A DNA stretch of 64,000 bases from Oscheius sp. JU75 (GCA_037178855.1 JASJZC010000001.1:2976001-3040000); one strand, 5' to 3'; positions 22,741 to 32,232 are shown, counted from the stretch's first letter. Made by a program: numbers and translations. The notes: generated by a model not told the origin, from the sequence alone.

Positions 22741-23545
22741 TCACGAAACAGTATTTAAAATATCGGACTGTTGAGCAGTCTTCGAGATAGTAACATCTGT
22801 TACAGGTGCCGACATCATATGGCTCTGTCTGAGTACAAATCTCTTGAATCCATTCACGAGTACATTTCTGTACTCTCCAATAAAGCAAAATAACAATATC
22901 GGATCAGTAAGCTGAGCCATTGGCATAAAGATCTGTGAGATGAGTGGGACATGCATGCGCATGTATGCCAGGTAGTAGCTCAAAAGTCCTAGAATGAAGG
23001 TGAAGACGAATGGAACCATTGTCTGAATAAGAAGGTAAATGTTTGCAAAAGCTCTGTACCTGAAGGATCAGAAGAATAAAAAGACGCTGCTGCAGCTTCC
23101 GGAAGTGAGCACTTTCACTAACCAGACTTGCCGTGGACAGGAATGCTCTAACGATTTTAACGATGCAAAAGCAGCAGACTGAGTTGAACCAAGGATTGCG
23201 AGGGTGTAGACTATGAGAATGTAGGCTGTTTTTGGAACCATGTGACCGTCTTTCTGAACACTTTGGTGTGGAAAGAACAGGTAAATTGTCAAGAATTTGA
23301 AGAGAAAACTCACAAACATGGGTGCTCCGATATATGGAATTTTGTATTAAATTTTTTTAACAACACACGCGCACAAGACAAAATAACGATAGAGAAAAGA
23401 GTAGGTCAAAATGAGCATAAGTTGGATGTAGCAGGTAGAAAATGTTAGGAAAATGTAGGAGCCAATCTCGTGGTCTACTCTACCTGGTACCATCGAGTAA
23501 AAAAGCCAGCCATTTTCGCGCTAGGTTCGAATATCTGAAAACTTT
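22741..23545 (-). pseudogene. Str-like chemoreceptor pseudogene
   Basis: Aligns exon by exon with the intact gene at 20672-22233 (for example YRYFVLCA, KDGHMVPKTAYIL, FIGEYR). A 2-nt insertion near 23525 and a 1-nt deletion near 23180 break the frame. Most of the third exon is missing, so the second-exon donor region is fused to the GAPM end of exon 3. Exon 1 is absent. The last exon is intact and open for 92 codons. Confidence 0.85.
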
Positions 23546-24696
23546 TTTTTGTGCACAGACTAAAGAGCTTGAAGCTGACTCAGGCTTGGTCTTCACAAGG
23601 ACTGAAAGTTTTAAGCCGTGGACAGGAATGCTCTAAATCATTCTATTCTTGTCAAAAAGAGTAAACAGCAGCAAATGTCACATATTTGAAAGGGTCAAAA
23701 GTTTCCATTTTTAAATGCTTCCTACCTTTTCAACAGCTAAATGGATATACCTTCCCTTTTACTTTGTCACTGTTTCTGACCTGGGACCAGTAGTAAAAAT
23801 TAAAAAAGAATTCAGTCTAGTCAATAGGGTACTTCGCGAATCATTGAAGCAGGACATTCGCGTGAAACATCACAACCGAGCGAGTGTCCGGACCCTTTTC
23901 TAGTTCGCAAAAGTTAAAATCCAAGTAATTTGACAAGTCGTAGCAAGTCGAGATTGCACTGGCTTTCAGTTTCTGCAACTTATTCGAGCTGCAAGGTTGA
24001 GCCTTTTCGAGTCAGAAATGAGACGTAACATTAGTTTCGAAGTACCATATCAAGGTGAAACTGTTCCAAGGTAAAAACGAGACAGCCTCATTCCATAAGA
24101 GTATCTTTAGAAATTATTTTGGGTGCAAAACTCTAGTCTATGAAGTGCAAACTGTGGGGGAGAATACTGAACGCCCTAAACCAGGGTTGATTCGTTTCTG
24201 AAGCAATTGGGATGCATACAACTTCTATTCCGAGTAGTTGTCTAGAAATAAAGGAGCAACATGCTACCAGAAGCAACAATTTCGACTGATTATTCTTTTA
24301 TCTGGAACAAGCCTTGACTTGTCAAAAAGCGCGTGACTTGTCGAGACAAGGCTGACAAGTACTGCCGAGAAAGCTTCTCGGCAAATGGTAACTTTTGTTC
24401 TGTAGTAGCAACTTTGCGGGTTTCTATGCTGACGATCATCGATGATAATACAAAAAAGAGGTACACCTCCGTAATCAGCGCGTTTTTCTCTACAAGACCC
24501 ATCTCAGAACACATAGCCGAAAAAAAAGTCCGGACACTCGCTTTACCAAAATCCTCTTCATGCCAGAGATGATGCCCGAATAGTCCTCTCAGCCAGCAAC
24601 CGGTCCGTCTTGGTCTCTGATCCAGATTCTCCTAGCCTTCACCGTTCCATCTCCCCATCTAGACCACCTGATATTCTGGCAATGAACAGCATCGTC

Positions 24697-24799
24697 GGTT
24701 TAATTACCCAAGTTTGAGGTATTCAAATGCTTCCGACCCTGCTCTCACACAGAGGTTGAAAGAAATTTTGGAACAACCTTCCCTCCACTGGGAAGGTAA
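24697..24799 (+). ncRNA. sls-1: SL1 spliced-leader RNA gene, copy 6
   Basis: SL1 exon at 24697-24718, canonical Sm site at 24764-24772, and 3' stem with the A-T closing pair (ACCTTCCC with GGGAAGGT). One interior change (CTCACACAG instead of CTCAAACAG). PSE-like CCGTTCCATC at 24642, 55 bp upstream. The upstream region is the inverted twin of copy 2. Confidence 0.92.
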
Positions 24800-24961
24800 C
24801 AATTGTCTTCCAAAAACTAGTCTTTTATTCGCCGTACCCATGAGCAAACTTTTGGGTACGCAGTATTCGTATTTCTTCTACACGATAAAGACTACCTGAG
24901 CTTCAAGTGGATCGGAAAAGTTGTTTCTGTCTATTTGTTTATTGAAAACCAATCGGTCAAT

Positions 24962-25188
24962 TCAATCACAGTAGGCTCGTCCGTAGCAGCTGGCCATTCT
25001 GCTATAACCGTGAGCACGGCAGCACTGGTCCCGCTCCCTCCCGATGCGTCCACAGACTTCGTCGCATGGTTCAACGCGGCCTGCAGCCGCCATCGGAATC
25101 ACTGAATAGCGTCCTCCCTTTCGAACTGTGCAAACTCACTGATCATGACAATGGAGAGAAGGAGAAGGACGGGAAAGAAGAACTTCAT
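24962..25188 (-). CDS. Small secreted six-cysteine peptide, antimicrobial-peptide-like
   Basis: Two exons, 25188-25140 and 25101-24962, separated by a 38-nt intron, give 189 nt and a 62-residue precursor. Residues 1-25 form a strongly hydrophobic signal peptide ([16 protein letters not shown]...). The mature part has six cysteines spaced C-x3-C-x9-CC-x10-C-x5-C, with CCRAHG and CYGRAYC, and ends CD. Size, signal peptide and even cysteine number suggest a disulfide-rich defence peptide or signalling peptide. No named family is claimed. A TATA box at 25228-25234 lies 40 bp before the ATG. It sits between SL1 copies 6 and 7. Confidence 0.72.
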
Positions 25189-25227
25189 CGTGTTGGATCG
25201 ACTGTCGGATGGTGCTTTCACTCTTAC

Positions 25228-25234
25228 TTTTATA
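25228..25234 (-). promoter_or_regulatory. TATA box of the six-cysteine peptide gene
   Basis: TATAAAA on the minus strand, 40 bp upstream of the start codon at 25188. Confidence 0.7.
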
Positions 25235-25694
25235 CTCTCAAATGTTTTTTAATGGTCCGTTTCGTTGCCAACTTATTTTCTTCCTTGTTCGTCCTTTTTC
25301 TGTAACGGGGAACATGATCTCTGAGAGACAACATGTTGCAACACGAGAAAGTCAAAGTTGTTTTATTGGAGTCCCAATCTTGAAGTGCCAAAAGCGCACT
25401 CCTAGTATATAATAATAGCACACAAAAGAAACATAAATATCACATCGACAGTAGAAGCTATTCCCGCTTCTCAACACAACATTACCTCGATTCCAAAAAG
25501 TATTAATGCAATCTCTATGTCTCTCCGTCTACCTTGCAAAACAAGTATCGCACAGCTGTTTTTGTTAAAACCTTTCACAAAATATGTTCTTCTTTGAACA
25601 TCAGAGATTGCAACAACAAATCTTCCTTGTTCTCGCCAAAAACTGCAAGGTTCCAATGTTACAATCACGTGGTTGCTGGACTAAATACAACACA

Positions 25695-25795
25695 TTGACC
25701 TTCTCACTGATAGGAAGGCCGTTCAAAATTTTATTCAACCTCAACATTTGCAGGGTCGGAAGCATTTGAATACCTCAAACTTGGGTAATTAAACC
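25695..25795 (-). ncRNA. sls-1: SL1 RNA gene, copy 7, probably decayed
   Basis: SL1 exon at 25795-25774 is intact. The Sm region reads AAATTTTGAAC, missing one G. The 3' stem has a C/A mismatch (CCTTCC with GAGAAGG). The PSE-like element is 56 rather than 55 bp upstream because of an extra G. Likely a pseudogene. Confidence 0.8.
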
Positions 25796-25950
25796 GACGA
25801 CTCTGTTCGCTGCTTAGATAAGACGTGCTCTAGATGGGGGAAATGGAACGGTGGAATCTGGATCAGACGATGGATCCAGATTTTCCTGGTCGCCATCGCT
25901 CTATCTCCGCACCTAGACCACCTGATATGCTAGCATTGAACAGAATCGTT
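25796..25950. promoter_or_regulatory. Divergent SL1 promoter region
   Basis: The 155 bp between the first bases of SL1 copies 7 (minus) and 8 (plus) contain two facing PSE-like elements, ending at 25851 and starting at 25896. Both are about 55 bp from their genes. Confidence 0.7.
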
Positions 25951-26054
25951 GGTTTAATTACCCAAGTTTGAGGTATTCAAATGCTTCCGACCCTGCTCTC
26001 AAACAGAGGTTGAAAGAAATTTTGGAACAGCCTTCCCTCCACTGGGAAGGCAAC
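25951..26054 (+). ncRNA. sls-1: SL1 spliced-leader RNA gene, copy 8
   Basis: SL1 exon at 25951-25972, canonical Sm site and perfect GCCTTCCC/GGGAAGGC stem. The PSE-like element (TCGCTCTATC) starts at 25896, 55 bp upstream, and differs from the consensus at two positions. The base before SL1 is T rather than C. Convergent with copy 9. Confidence 0.9.
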
Positions 26055-26338
26055 AAGATTGAAACACTAGAGTTTTCTCTACACAAAAGAAAGGACCAAT
26101 TACTTCTCCAGCAGCAGTTTCTCCAACAATGGATGATAGGAACTATGCTTCGGGTTGCGGGCGGGAGCTGTCTGGCTTAGATCCATGGGAACTGTCGTCT
26201 GCTACCCTCTTAATTGCTCATTCTTGCTAGTTCTTTCGCTAATTTTAGATAGTTTGTATTGTTTTGAATACAGAAACAGTTTTCAGGTTCAATTAGTAAA
26301 CTACCGTGAGACTACGATGCGTCTGAAACTGAAACATT

Positions 26339-26441
26339 TGTTGCCTTCCCAGTGGAGGGAAAGGCTGTTCCAAAATTTCTTTCAACCTCTACATTTGCAG
26401 GGTCGGAAGCATTGAATACCTCAAACTTGGGTAATTAAACC
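26339..26441 (-). ncRNA. sls-1: SL1 spliced-leader RNA gene, copy 9
   Basis: SL1 exon at 26441-26420 and canonical Sm site. The 3' stem has one extra base on its 5' side on the minus strand (GCCTTTCCC with GGGAAGGC). PSE-like CCGCTCCATC at 26496, 55 bp upstream. Its upstream flank is the repeat also seen beside copies 1 and 4 and at 1826-1945. Confidence 0.9.
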
Positions 26442-26893
26442 GACGATTCTGCCCGCTGCCGGGGTAGTAGGTTCTCTGGTAGGGGAGATGGAGCGGAAAA
26501 GGATAGAGAAGATGCATTCGATGTTCGACACCAATCCACTCAAATCTGGGATAACACTTGGCAATGTTTGTAGCCTTTTATGTCAAGTATTGTCCTAAAC
26601 TATTAGATTTGACAAGGCAAATCAGGACAGTCCAATTTACAAAATTAGCACTGACAATGAGTCTCTCCTCCAGGAATGTAAGCCACTGAACATTTCTGAT
26701 ACAAGTTTGGCTGATGCCCCCTTGGGGCTCGTGACACGTAGACGAAGTTCCAGTCAAGCTACCGGAGCAACATTCACCCAGAGAGACGCATCTCCCAAAC
26801 TGACTCGATTTGCAAAGAGTAAAAGTGCTGTCACGAAGTATCTGTGACAAATTGGCAATTAGGGCTTCAGACACATACACAGATTGCGGTCGT

Positions 26894-27313
26894 ATGACGA
26901 GATACAAACGCGTCCAGGAGACGCTCTACCATCTCAAGGAGTCTGACGGGAGACTCTTTTTTAAGAAGAAGCCAGAGAGCCGGGGACTGCTCGTCACTGA
27001 CAACAAAGGCAAACCGATGACGTTGGGCAGCTCTAGAAAACATTTTAATAAACTCTTTTGGAAAACCTGGGTGTTTTTTTCACTTTTTGAAAGAGGAGAT
27101 ATTTGTGTAAGACAGAAGATGACACTGACCAAAGTCTTCTGGAGGGATCTTGTCCGTCTGTCATGGTGTCCGCACAATTACATGTCAACGCTAATACTCA
27201 AAGACAAGTCATTACATGTCAAGCGACAAGGTGAAGAGTCAACTGTGGGAGCAACTTTTGTCACTAGGGATGTCTCTTGTTCATGGGCGCGCAAATTTTT
27301 TTTTGCAGAGTAA
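26894..27313 (+). CDS. Open frame of unknown status
   Basis: 140 codons from ATG, with a charged first half (YKRVQETLYHLKESDGRLFF) and a less regular second half. No splice sites clearly bound it and no family is recognised. The DNA just upstream (26710-26815) is a dispersed repeat also present at 10437-10560. May be part of a repeat or a decayed gene. Confidence 0.25.
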   Translation: MTRYKRVQETLYHLKESDGRLFFKKKPESRGLLVTDNKGKPMTLGSSRKHFNKLFWKTWVFFSLFERGDICVRQKMTLTKVFWRDLVRLSWCPHNYMSTLILKDKSLHVKRQGEESTVGATFVTRDVSCSWARKFFFAE

Positions 27314-27400
27314 TTTGCAGCAATTACCGTAGTTTCGTTCAATTGAAACAAAGTGAAACAAACTACTCAAAACTTTGTGTATTCAGTTGGAAGCTTTGCC

Positions 27401-27847
27401 ATGAATCTCCTCGTCTTATTCTGGTTCGTTCTGCCGGTGGAGAGTGCTCCCATCACGACCCGAAATCCAATGGAGGAAGATATCGAACTCCTGATGAACT
27501 TCACAGAAAATCTGAGTCAGCTGGACGGCGAGGTGAAAGAGCTGCTCGCCAATGAGGAACTGTTCATGCAGGAGAACCCGCACAGAAGACAGGAGGAGAA
27601 AGAAGCCCTGGAGCAGCTGGCCAAAATGATCCAGAGGGAAGTCGAGAGACAGCACGAGGAATACGAGAAGGATCCGGCCAAGTGGAAGAACAACAAAAAC
27701 TACTACACGGGCATGCCTGACGTCTGGAGGAGGAGGACTCTGAACCCATTCGACGAAATTGGAGACTCCAGTGGAAGTGGGAGCAGTGGGTACAGTGACA
27801 GTAGTAGCAGCAGCGGAGGAGACAGTGATGCAAGTGAAACTCTCTAA
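27401..27847 (+). CDS. Secreted acidic protein with Ser/Gly-rich tail
   Basis: 148 codons in one exon. I chose the ATG at 27401 because it starts a clean signal peptide (MNLLVLFWFVLPVESA) and lies 14 bp after a splice acceptor (TATTCAG), a likely trans-splice site. The in-frame ATG at 27353 would add 16 residues ahead of the signal peptide. Residues 20-100 are helical and highly charged, with two N-linked sequons (NFT, NLS) and a likely amphipathic coiled coil (KEALEQLAKMIQREVERQ). The last 30 residues are Ser, Gly and Asp. No named family; could be an extracellular or secretory-granule protein. Confidence 0.75.
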   Translation: MNLLVLFWFVLPVESAPITTRNPMEEDIELLMNFTENLSQLDGEVKELLANEELFMQENPHRRQEEKEALEQLAKMIQREVERQHEEYEKDPAKWKNNKNYYTGMPDVWRRRTLNPFDEIGDSSGSGSSGYSDSSSSSGGDSDASETL

Positions 27848-28286
27848 GGTCTGAACACATGATTGGTTTCGGTCTTTATGAAAATCCAATCGAATACTGT
27901 TGTTATTTGAGAGAAGATCAGAGACAGGGAAAAGTCTTTCTGCACTGTTTCTGACTAATAGAAAGGCGATAAGTTTTACGAGCAAAAGACCAACATGCGT
28001 CCCTCGCTCCCAATAATGAGCCATTAATACTATCTTCATTACCAGGGAAGAGAGGAATGCTGCCTAGTAGTGTCTTCTCTCAGGTTCCTTCGTGCTGAAT
28101 TAGCTCGCATCAAAGTTCGCGGCCAACTTACAGGTTTCCTAGGGCGACTGTGGTCCCAAGCGCCTCGGATCGAGATTACTTGCTCCTCGCTTCATGTTTT
28201 CCCTCTTAGCCATAATATTATTCGCGTTTTCTGAATAGATTGGACGATTCTAAGGCTTGATTCAACCAAGCCAGATCAAGAACTCA

Positions 28287-29604
28287 ATGATGCAAACTTT
28301 TTACAAAATAAGAACTGGTGCTAGACGGATATCGGTCAGTTCCAATCTAACGTAATCTTGATAGATACGGTCTTTTCCAGGTAATCGCTGTCCTTTTCGT
28401 ATGCTCGATTTTCTTATTCGGAAGCTATAATTACCCAAATATTCCCAATTGCGACGTCGAAGAATCGAAAAACTTGAATAGGGCTCAAATATCACCAAAT
28501 GTTCTGTACAACTACACGAATACAGTTAGGAAAAATGTGTATAAAGTTCAGAAAGTAGCAATCAGTAAGTTATTTCAAGGCTTACCAACAACTATTCAGC
28601 TCTCCCTGTCCAGATAGCAGAAGCCCGTCCATTTTTGAGAATGAAGTCTTGGTACAGGGTTACTGACCATTCATTTTGAGCCAAGCATAAGCATTTCAGA
28701 TAGCTCCAAAGTACAAGATTTCCGGCTGTATTGTGGAAAAGTCAATGTGTACGATAGTACAAGGCATAATGTGTTATTTATTTGATTCTGAGGGATTTGT
28801 GAAAGCTCGGAGGTCGATTGTAACGGAGCCGTGGGAACGAAGGTGAGAGAGTGGCAGTGACTGTACCAGTGACAATTCAGATTCTGCGGTAACCGTAACG
28901 AGCCAGGAACCACAATCGAGAAGAACCTTCTTATGCCCTACAATACCACAACACTCTTCATTGTCCGAGACCCCATAGAGAGATTTTTGAGCGGATTTGT
29001 GGACAAATGTGTCCAGTAAGAGATCCCACACTCCCGACCCTAAATTTCAGAGAGGGTTCTTCTTGCTTCGGCTGCAAAGGAAAGGTTCTCTGTGCAATCG
29101 ATGGTCTCTCAACGGAGTTACTGAAAATGACCACATTCTACCCGAACATTCTGACCTTCCGAGAAAAAATGATCGCGTTTGGATATGAAGTCCAACACAT
29201 GGCTCCGCAGAGCTGGTACATTTCAAAACGTGTCAAAAAACTCAAAGTTTATTGTTTCAGGTACTGTGACCTCTTCGACGAGTACAGAAACTTCATTTTC
29301 GTGCGGTATGGAGAACGAGGAGAGGAGTTGGACTCCATGCACCGGGAACTGATTGAGATTCTGCGAGATCATGGGGTGGATGAGAAAAAGCTGGACCATA
29401 TCAGAAAGAGCATTTCCAGTGAGTTTGGTAGACCAAAGGGTATAAATAGTTCCAGAGCACACTCAGCACACGACAAAGAACAATCCGGTCAGAGAGAGTC
29501 TAAGGGCCGAGATCAACAACAGTCCCAAGCATTTGGAAAAACTCATGCGATTATACAAATATGACTATGAGTTGTTTGAATTCAAGCCACCAATAAAGGT
29601 TTGA
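28287..29604 (+). CDS. Nematode carbohydrate sulfotransferase (Sulfotransfer_2 type), Golgi type II membrane protein
   Basis: Eight exons: 28287-28334, 28381-28564, 28614-28651, 28700-28842, 28881-29015, 29051-29215, 29261-29418 and 29456-29604. They join to exactly 1020 nt, 339 residues. After a short cytosolic tail comes a signal anchor (VIAVLFVCSIFLFGSY, residues 17-32). The lumenal part has APKYKISGCIVEKSM, matching the 5'-phosphosulfate-binding region of this family. IVRDPIERFLSGFVDKC matches the 3'-phosphate region. It then has CFGCKGKVLC, HMAPQSWYC and an HTT motif near the end, followed by YKYDYELFEF. It should transfer sulfate from PAPS to glycans in the Golgi. The AATAAA at 29592 overlaps the final codons. 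Very good fit to the large nematode family. Confidence 0.92.
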
Positions 29605-29772
29605 AACTTTGGGAACAAAGACACGGTGGCAGAAGAGATTCTTATTCAGTCCTAGTCATGTTGACACTCTCTTGTCCACTTGTTCTTCTCGTTCCGCCAT
29701 GTTGAAAGCCTGACAGGCCGAAGTGGTCAAACAGCCTCTATGATGGAAAGCCATCATCTCTCTACTACTAAA

Positions 29773-30435
29773 GATGTTCCATCTGTTAAGCTGAACGAGA
29801 AGAACGAAGAGACCATCTGGAAGCATGAGAAGGAAAAGATGTACCGCAGAAGCAAATAGGAATGTAACTCACGAAGAAAGTTGCCGAGCTCGAGAAGGCG
29901 GTGAACAATCGCAACAAGAAATTCAGGGAGCAGTCTCATCGATTCAAAAACAAGAAAATGGAGTATGACAAGTTGTCAGTAGAGGTTCGGAGACAGGAAG
30001 CCTGTTTCAAAGACGAGGTGGGCTCAAGAAAACCTGTCACCGTGACTGTCTGTTCCCTCACTTTTGTCTTTCTCTTGCCGTCTTCTCAACAACAAATTTT
30101 CCAGAAAGAGGTCCTTGCTGAAGAATGCTCCGATGTCCATGCCAAAATCGCTCTTCAAGCTAAGAAGTCCCAGGAGAAACAGCAGAAAATCCTGAGCTGG
30201 AGGCTCAAGTACAGAGTGTCCAGCACGAACTGGAGCAAATGTCCTCAAATGGGAGACCGTGTCTGGGGAGATACAGTAGCGAGATGTCCAGACGCTGGAA
30301 GTTGTCATCAGACAAGAGAGGGAGGAGACCGGATGGCTACGAGGTGCCCTGAGGGACAAGGAAAGTCTAGGTCAGCTGGAAGAGAAGATGGTCTGGATGG
30401 AAAAGAGTAGGAAACTGATTTTCTCTCTTGAATGA
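29773..30435 (+). pseudogene. Coiled-coil protein pseudogene
   Basis: Heptad-like segments such as VAELEKAVNNRNKKFREQ, ELEAQVQSVQHELEQM and DVQTLEVVIRQEREETGWL are strung along the same strand but in different frames. In-frame stops (TAG near 29857 and in the EIQ/RDVQ region near 30290) separate them. One genuine intron may remain (GTGGGC...TTCCAG, 30018-30103). The pattern is that of a decayed gene for a long coiled-coil protein. The parent is not identifiable. Confidence 0.6.
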
Positions 30436-30790
30436 CGACAATTTTAGTCGGATCTACTCCCCGTATTCGTGTCAAGACTGGAGACACAGTCCCTTGTAAA
30501 AATTTTACTTCTTGTTAATGAAAAGAGCCCCAACAGGTTCATTGAACATGACTACTTCCCTTCTGCACGAGCTCCATATGCACTTGTAAAGACTGAAGTG
30601 GTCGCCGGTGTATCTACTCCTGTTCAAGCATCGTTGTCAAGAAAAAAGTGGAGCCTGACTTAATCGAGATCGAGTGACATGGAGTGAGACTGGTGTACAA
30701 TGTTATTTGTTTTGTCTACCTCGATTTCGCTCTGTACTTGTAACAAAATAACGAGTGCCTAACTTTCTAAAGATAAACATTGTTAACATA

Positions 30791-31123
30791 TCAAAAGCTA
30801 TCTACCTGACATCTTGATCGTCTATATACAAGTTTAGAGTAGGCAAATCCGATCTCTGATCTAAGCATTCGATCTCGGAGACCAGGACACAACCGAGCAG
30901 AACGTGTTGCAAGAGCTCCATTTTGTTGTCTCCCAGACCAGACATAGAAAGAGACATGTCGGGCTTCTTGTACTAAAATTTTTCTCCGAACAGCCCAGGC
31001 TATTTCTCTGTAATATTGTCCCTGTAATTTCTTGAATTTTTGTCTGATGTCTTTTAGAACAAGAACCCAGGATGAGTCATTCGGGTCTACCCGGTCGGCG
31101 ACAGATCGACTGGAGAAGGTCAT
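30791..31123 (-). CDS. Open frame with MADF-like segment
   Basis: 110 codons. The stretch LKDIRQKFKKLQGQYYREIA resembles the second half of a MADF (Myb/SANT-like) domain, in which a helix of the form CKxKFKNLRDxYxRE is typical. The expected tryptophan-containing first helix is not in frame, though a relic (RIYDLLQSICRRPGRP) appears upstream in another frame. Possibly a decayed or mis-framed MADF protein gene. Confidence 0.35.
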   Translation of the reverse strand: MTFSSRSVADRVDPNDSSWVLVLKDIRQKFKKLQGQYYREIAWAVRRKILVQEARHVSFYVWSGRQQNGALATRSARLCPGLRDRMLRSEIGFAYSKLVYRRSRCQVDSF

Positions 31124-31301
31124 AAATTCGCGCGGAAAAGCAACTCCTATTGATGTCTTCCAGTGTAAAGTAAGTCATTTCAACAAAGATCTGGGAAACA
31201 TAACTGACCAGTACTTAATACAGTAAACCCTATTGGAAGTTGAAGATGTAGCACTGAATCTCAACTTCGCCGCTCTTTCGGAAACCCGGAAAAATCGGCA
31301 G

Positions 31302-31367
31302 GGATCGAGCTCGTGCTGTACAGATTAATAGCCTAGTGAGCTACTTGCTGAGCTATGGGTGAGCGGC
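31302..31367 (-). other. Degenerate tRNA-like sequence
   Basis: On the minus strand TAGCTCAGCAAGTAGC resembles an A box and GAGCTCGATCCC a B box, but no acceptor or T stem forms. Transcription by RNA polymerase III is doubtful. Confidence 0.3.
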
Positions 31368-31920
31368 TGCGCCACAAAGCCCGCCGCCGCGGCGCGTACA
31401 GACAGGCACCGTTGCGCTGGAGAATAAGAGTGTTGTATGGGTCTTCTAGAGATCTTAAGACCTTCCTCTATCACTTCTGTTACAGGAACATCGGTCACAG
31501 TTGTTGGGGGTGCGGCCGGAAGGGAGAGAGTGAGAGACAGTCCCCCTCCAGTTACAATCTACCGATAGCTTTCGGGTCAACCCGTGATTCTGAATCATTG
31601 TAATTCGTCACGCGTTGCCACACCCACTTACGAACTAACTCCTTCCGCATTCATTTTGCCCATTGCTACTCTGTCTCTCTCCTAGTGAACACGACTGTCG
31701 ATTGTGTTGGTGGCTGAGAGAGATCCGGTTTCTTCTCCACTCTCTCTATCAGCCTATCACTAATTCAAACGTTGTCTCTCTCTTTCGACACACACAGTGT
31801 GACAGGGACGCAAATGACACCCCGTCAGGATTTATTGTCTTGTCGTTTTTGGCTATGTCCTTTGTGAAAGAGACACGCTACTATTTTCTCAATATCAACG
31901 TATGTTTCCGTGGTGCTGAT

Positions 31921-32138
31921 ATCCTTTCTGTTCCGGAAAACCTGTCCACTTCGGACGAAAGTCTTGTAAACTTAGTAGCTCGTCACTCATTGACATGTCT
32001 CTCTGATTAACCCTCATTCTCTGTTTCATTGATTAACATCCATGATTTTTAATCAGAGAGACATGTCAATGAGTGTCGAGCTACTAAGTTTACAAGACTT
32101 TCGTCCGAAGTAGACAGGGTTTCTGGAACAGGAAGGAT
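31921..32138. repeat. Long hairpin: 88-bp arms, 42-bp loop
   Basis: Arms 31921-32008 and 32051-32138 are complementary with only a handful of mismatches. The core block CTTCGGACGAAAGTCTTG is preserved in both. It could be a foldback element or a source of hairpin RNA. No coding sequence. Confidence 0.85.
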
Positions 32139-32232
32139 CTAGAATCTGTCAGCTTGACTCGCAACAAACTGTCAGAACCAAACACTTTTGATACATTTAG
32201 TGAACAAAGTACTGGGTGTGACTCTTTCTGCC

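Noticed and set aside
14000-26500. 5S rRNA gene paired with SL1, as in C. elegans
   Set aside because: Looked for 5S box A/C-type sequence around every SL1 copy and found none.
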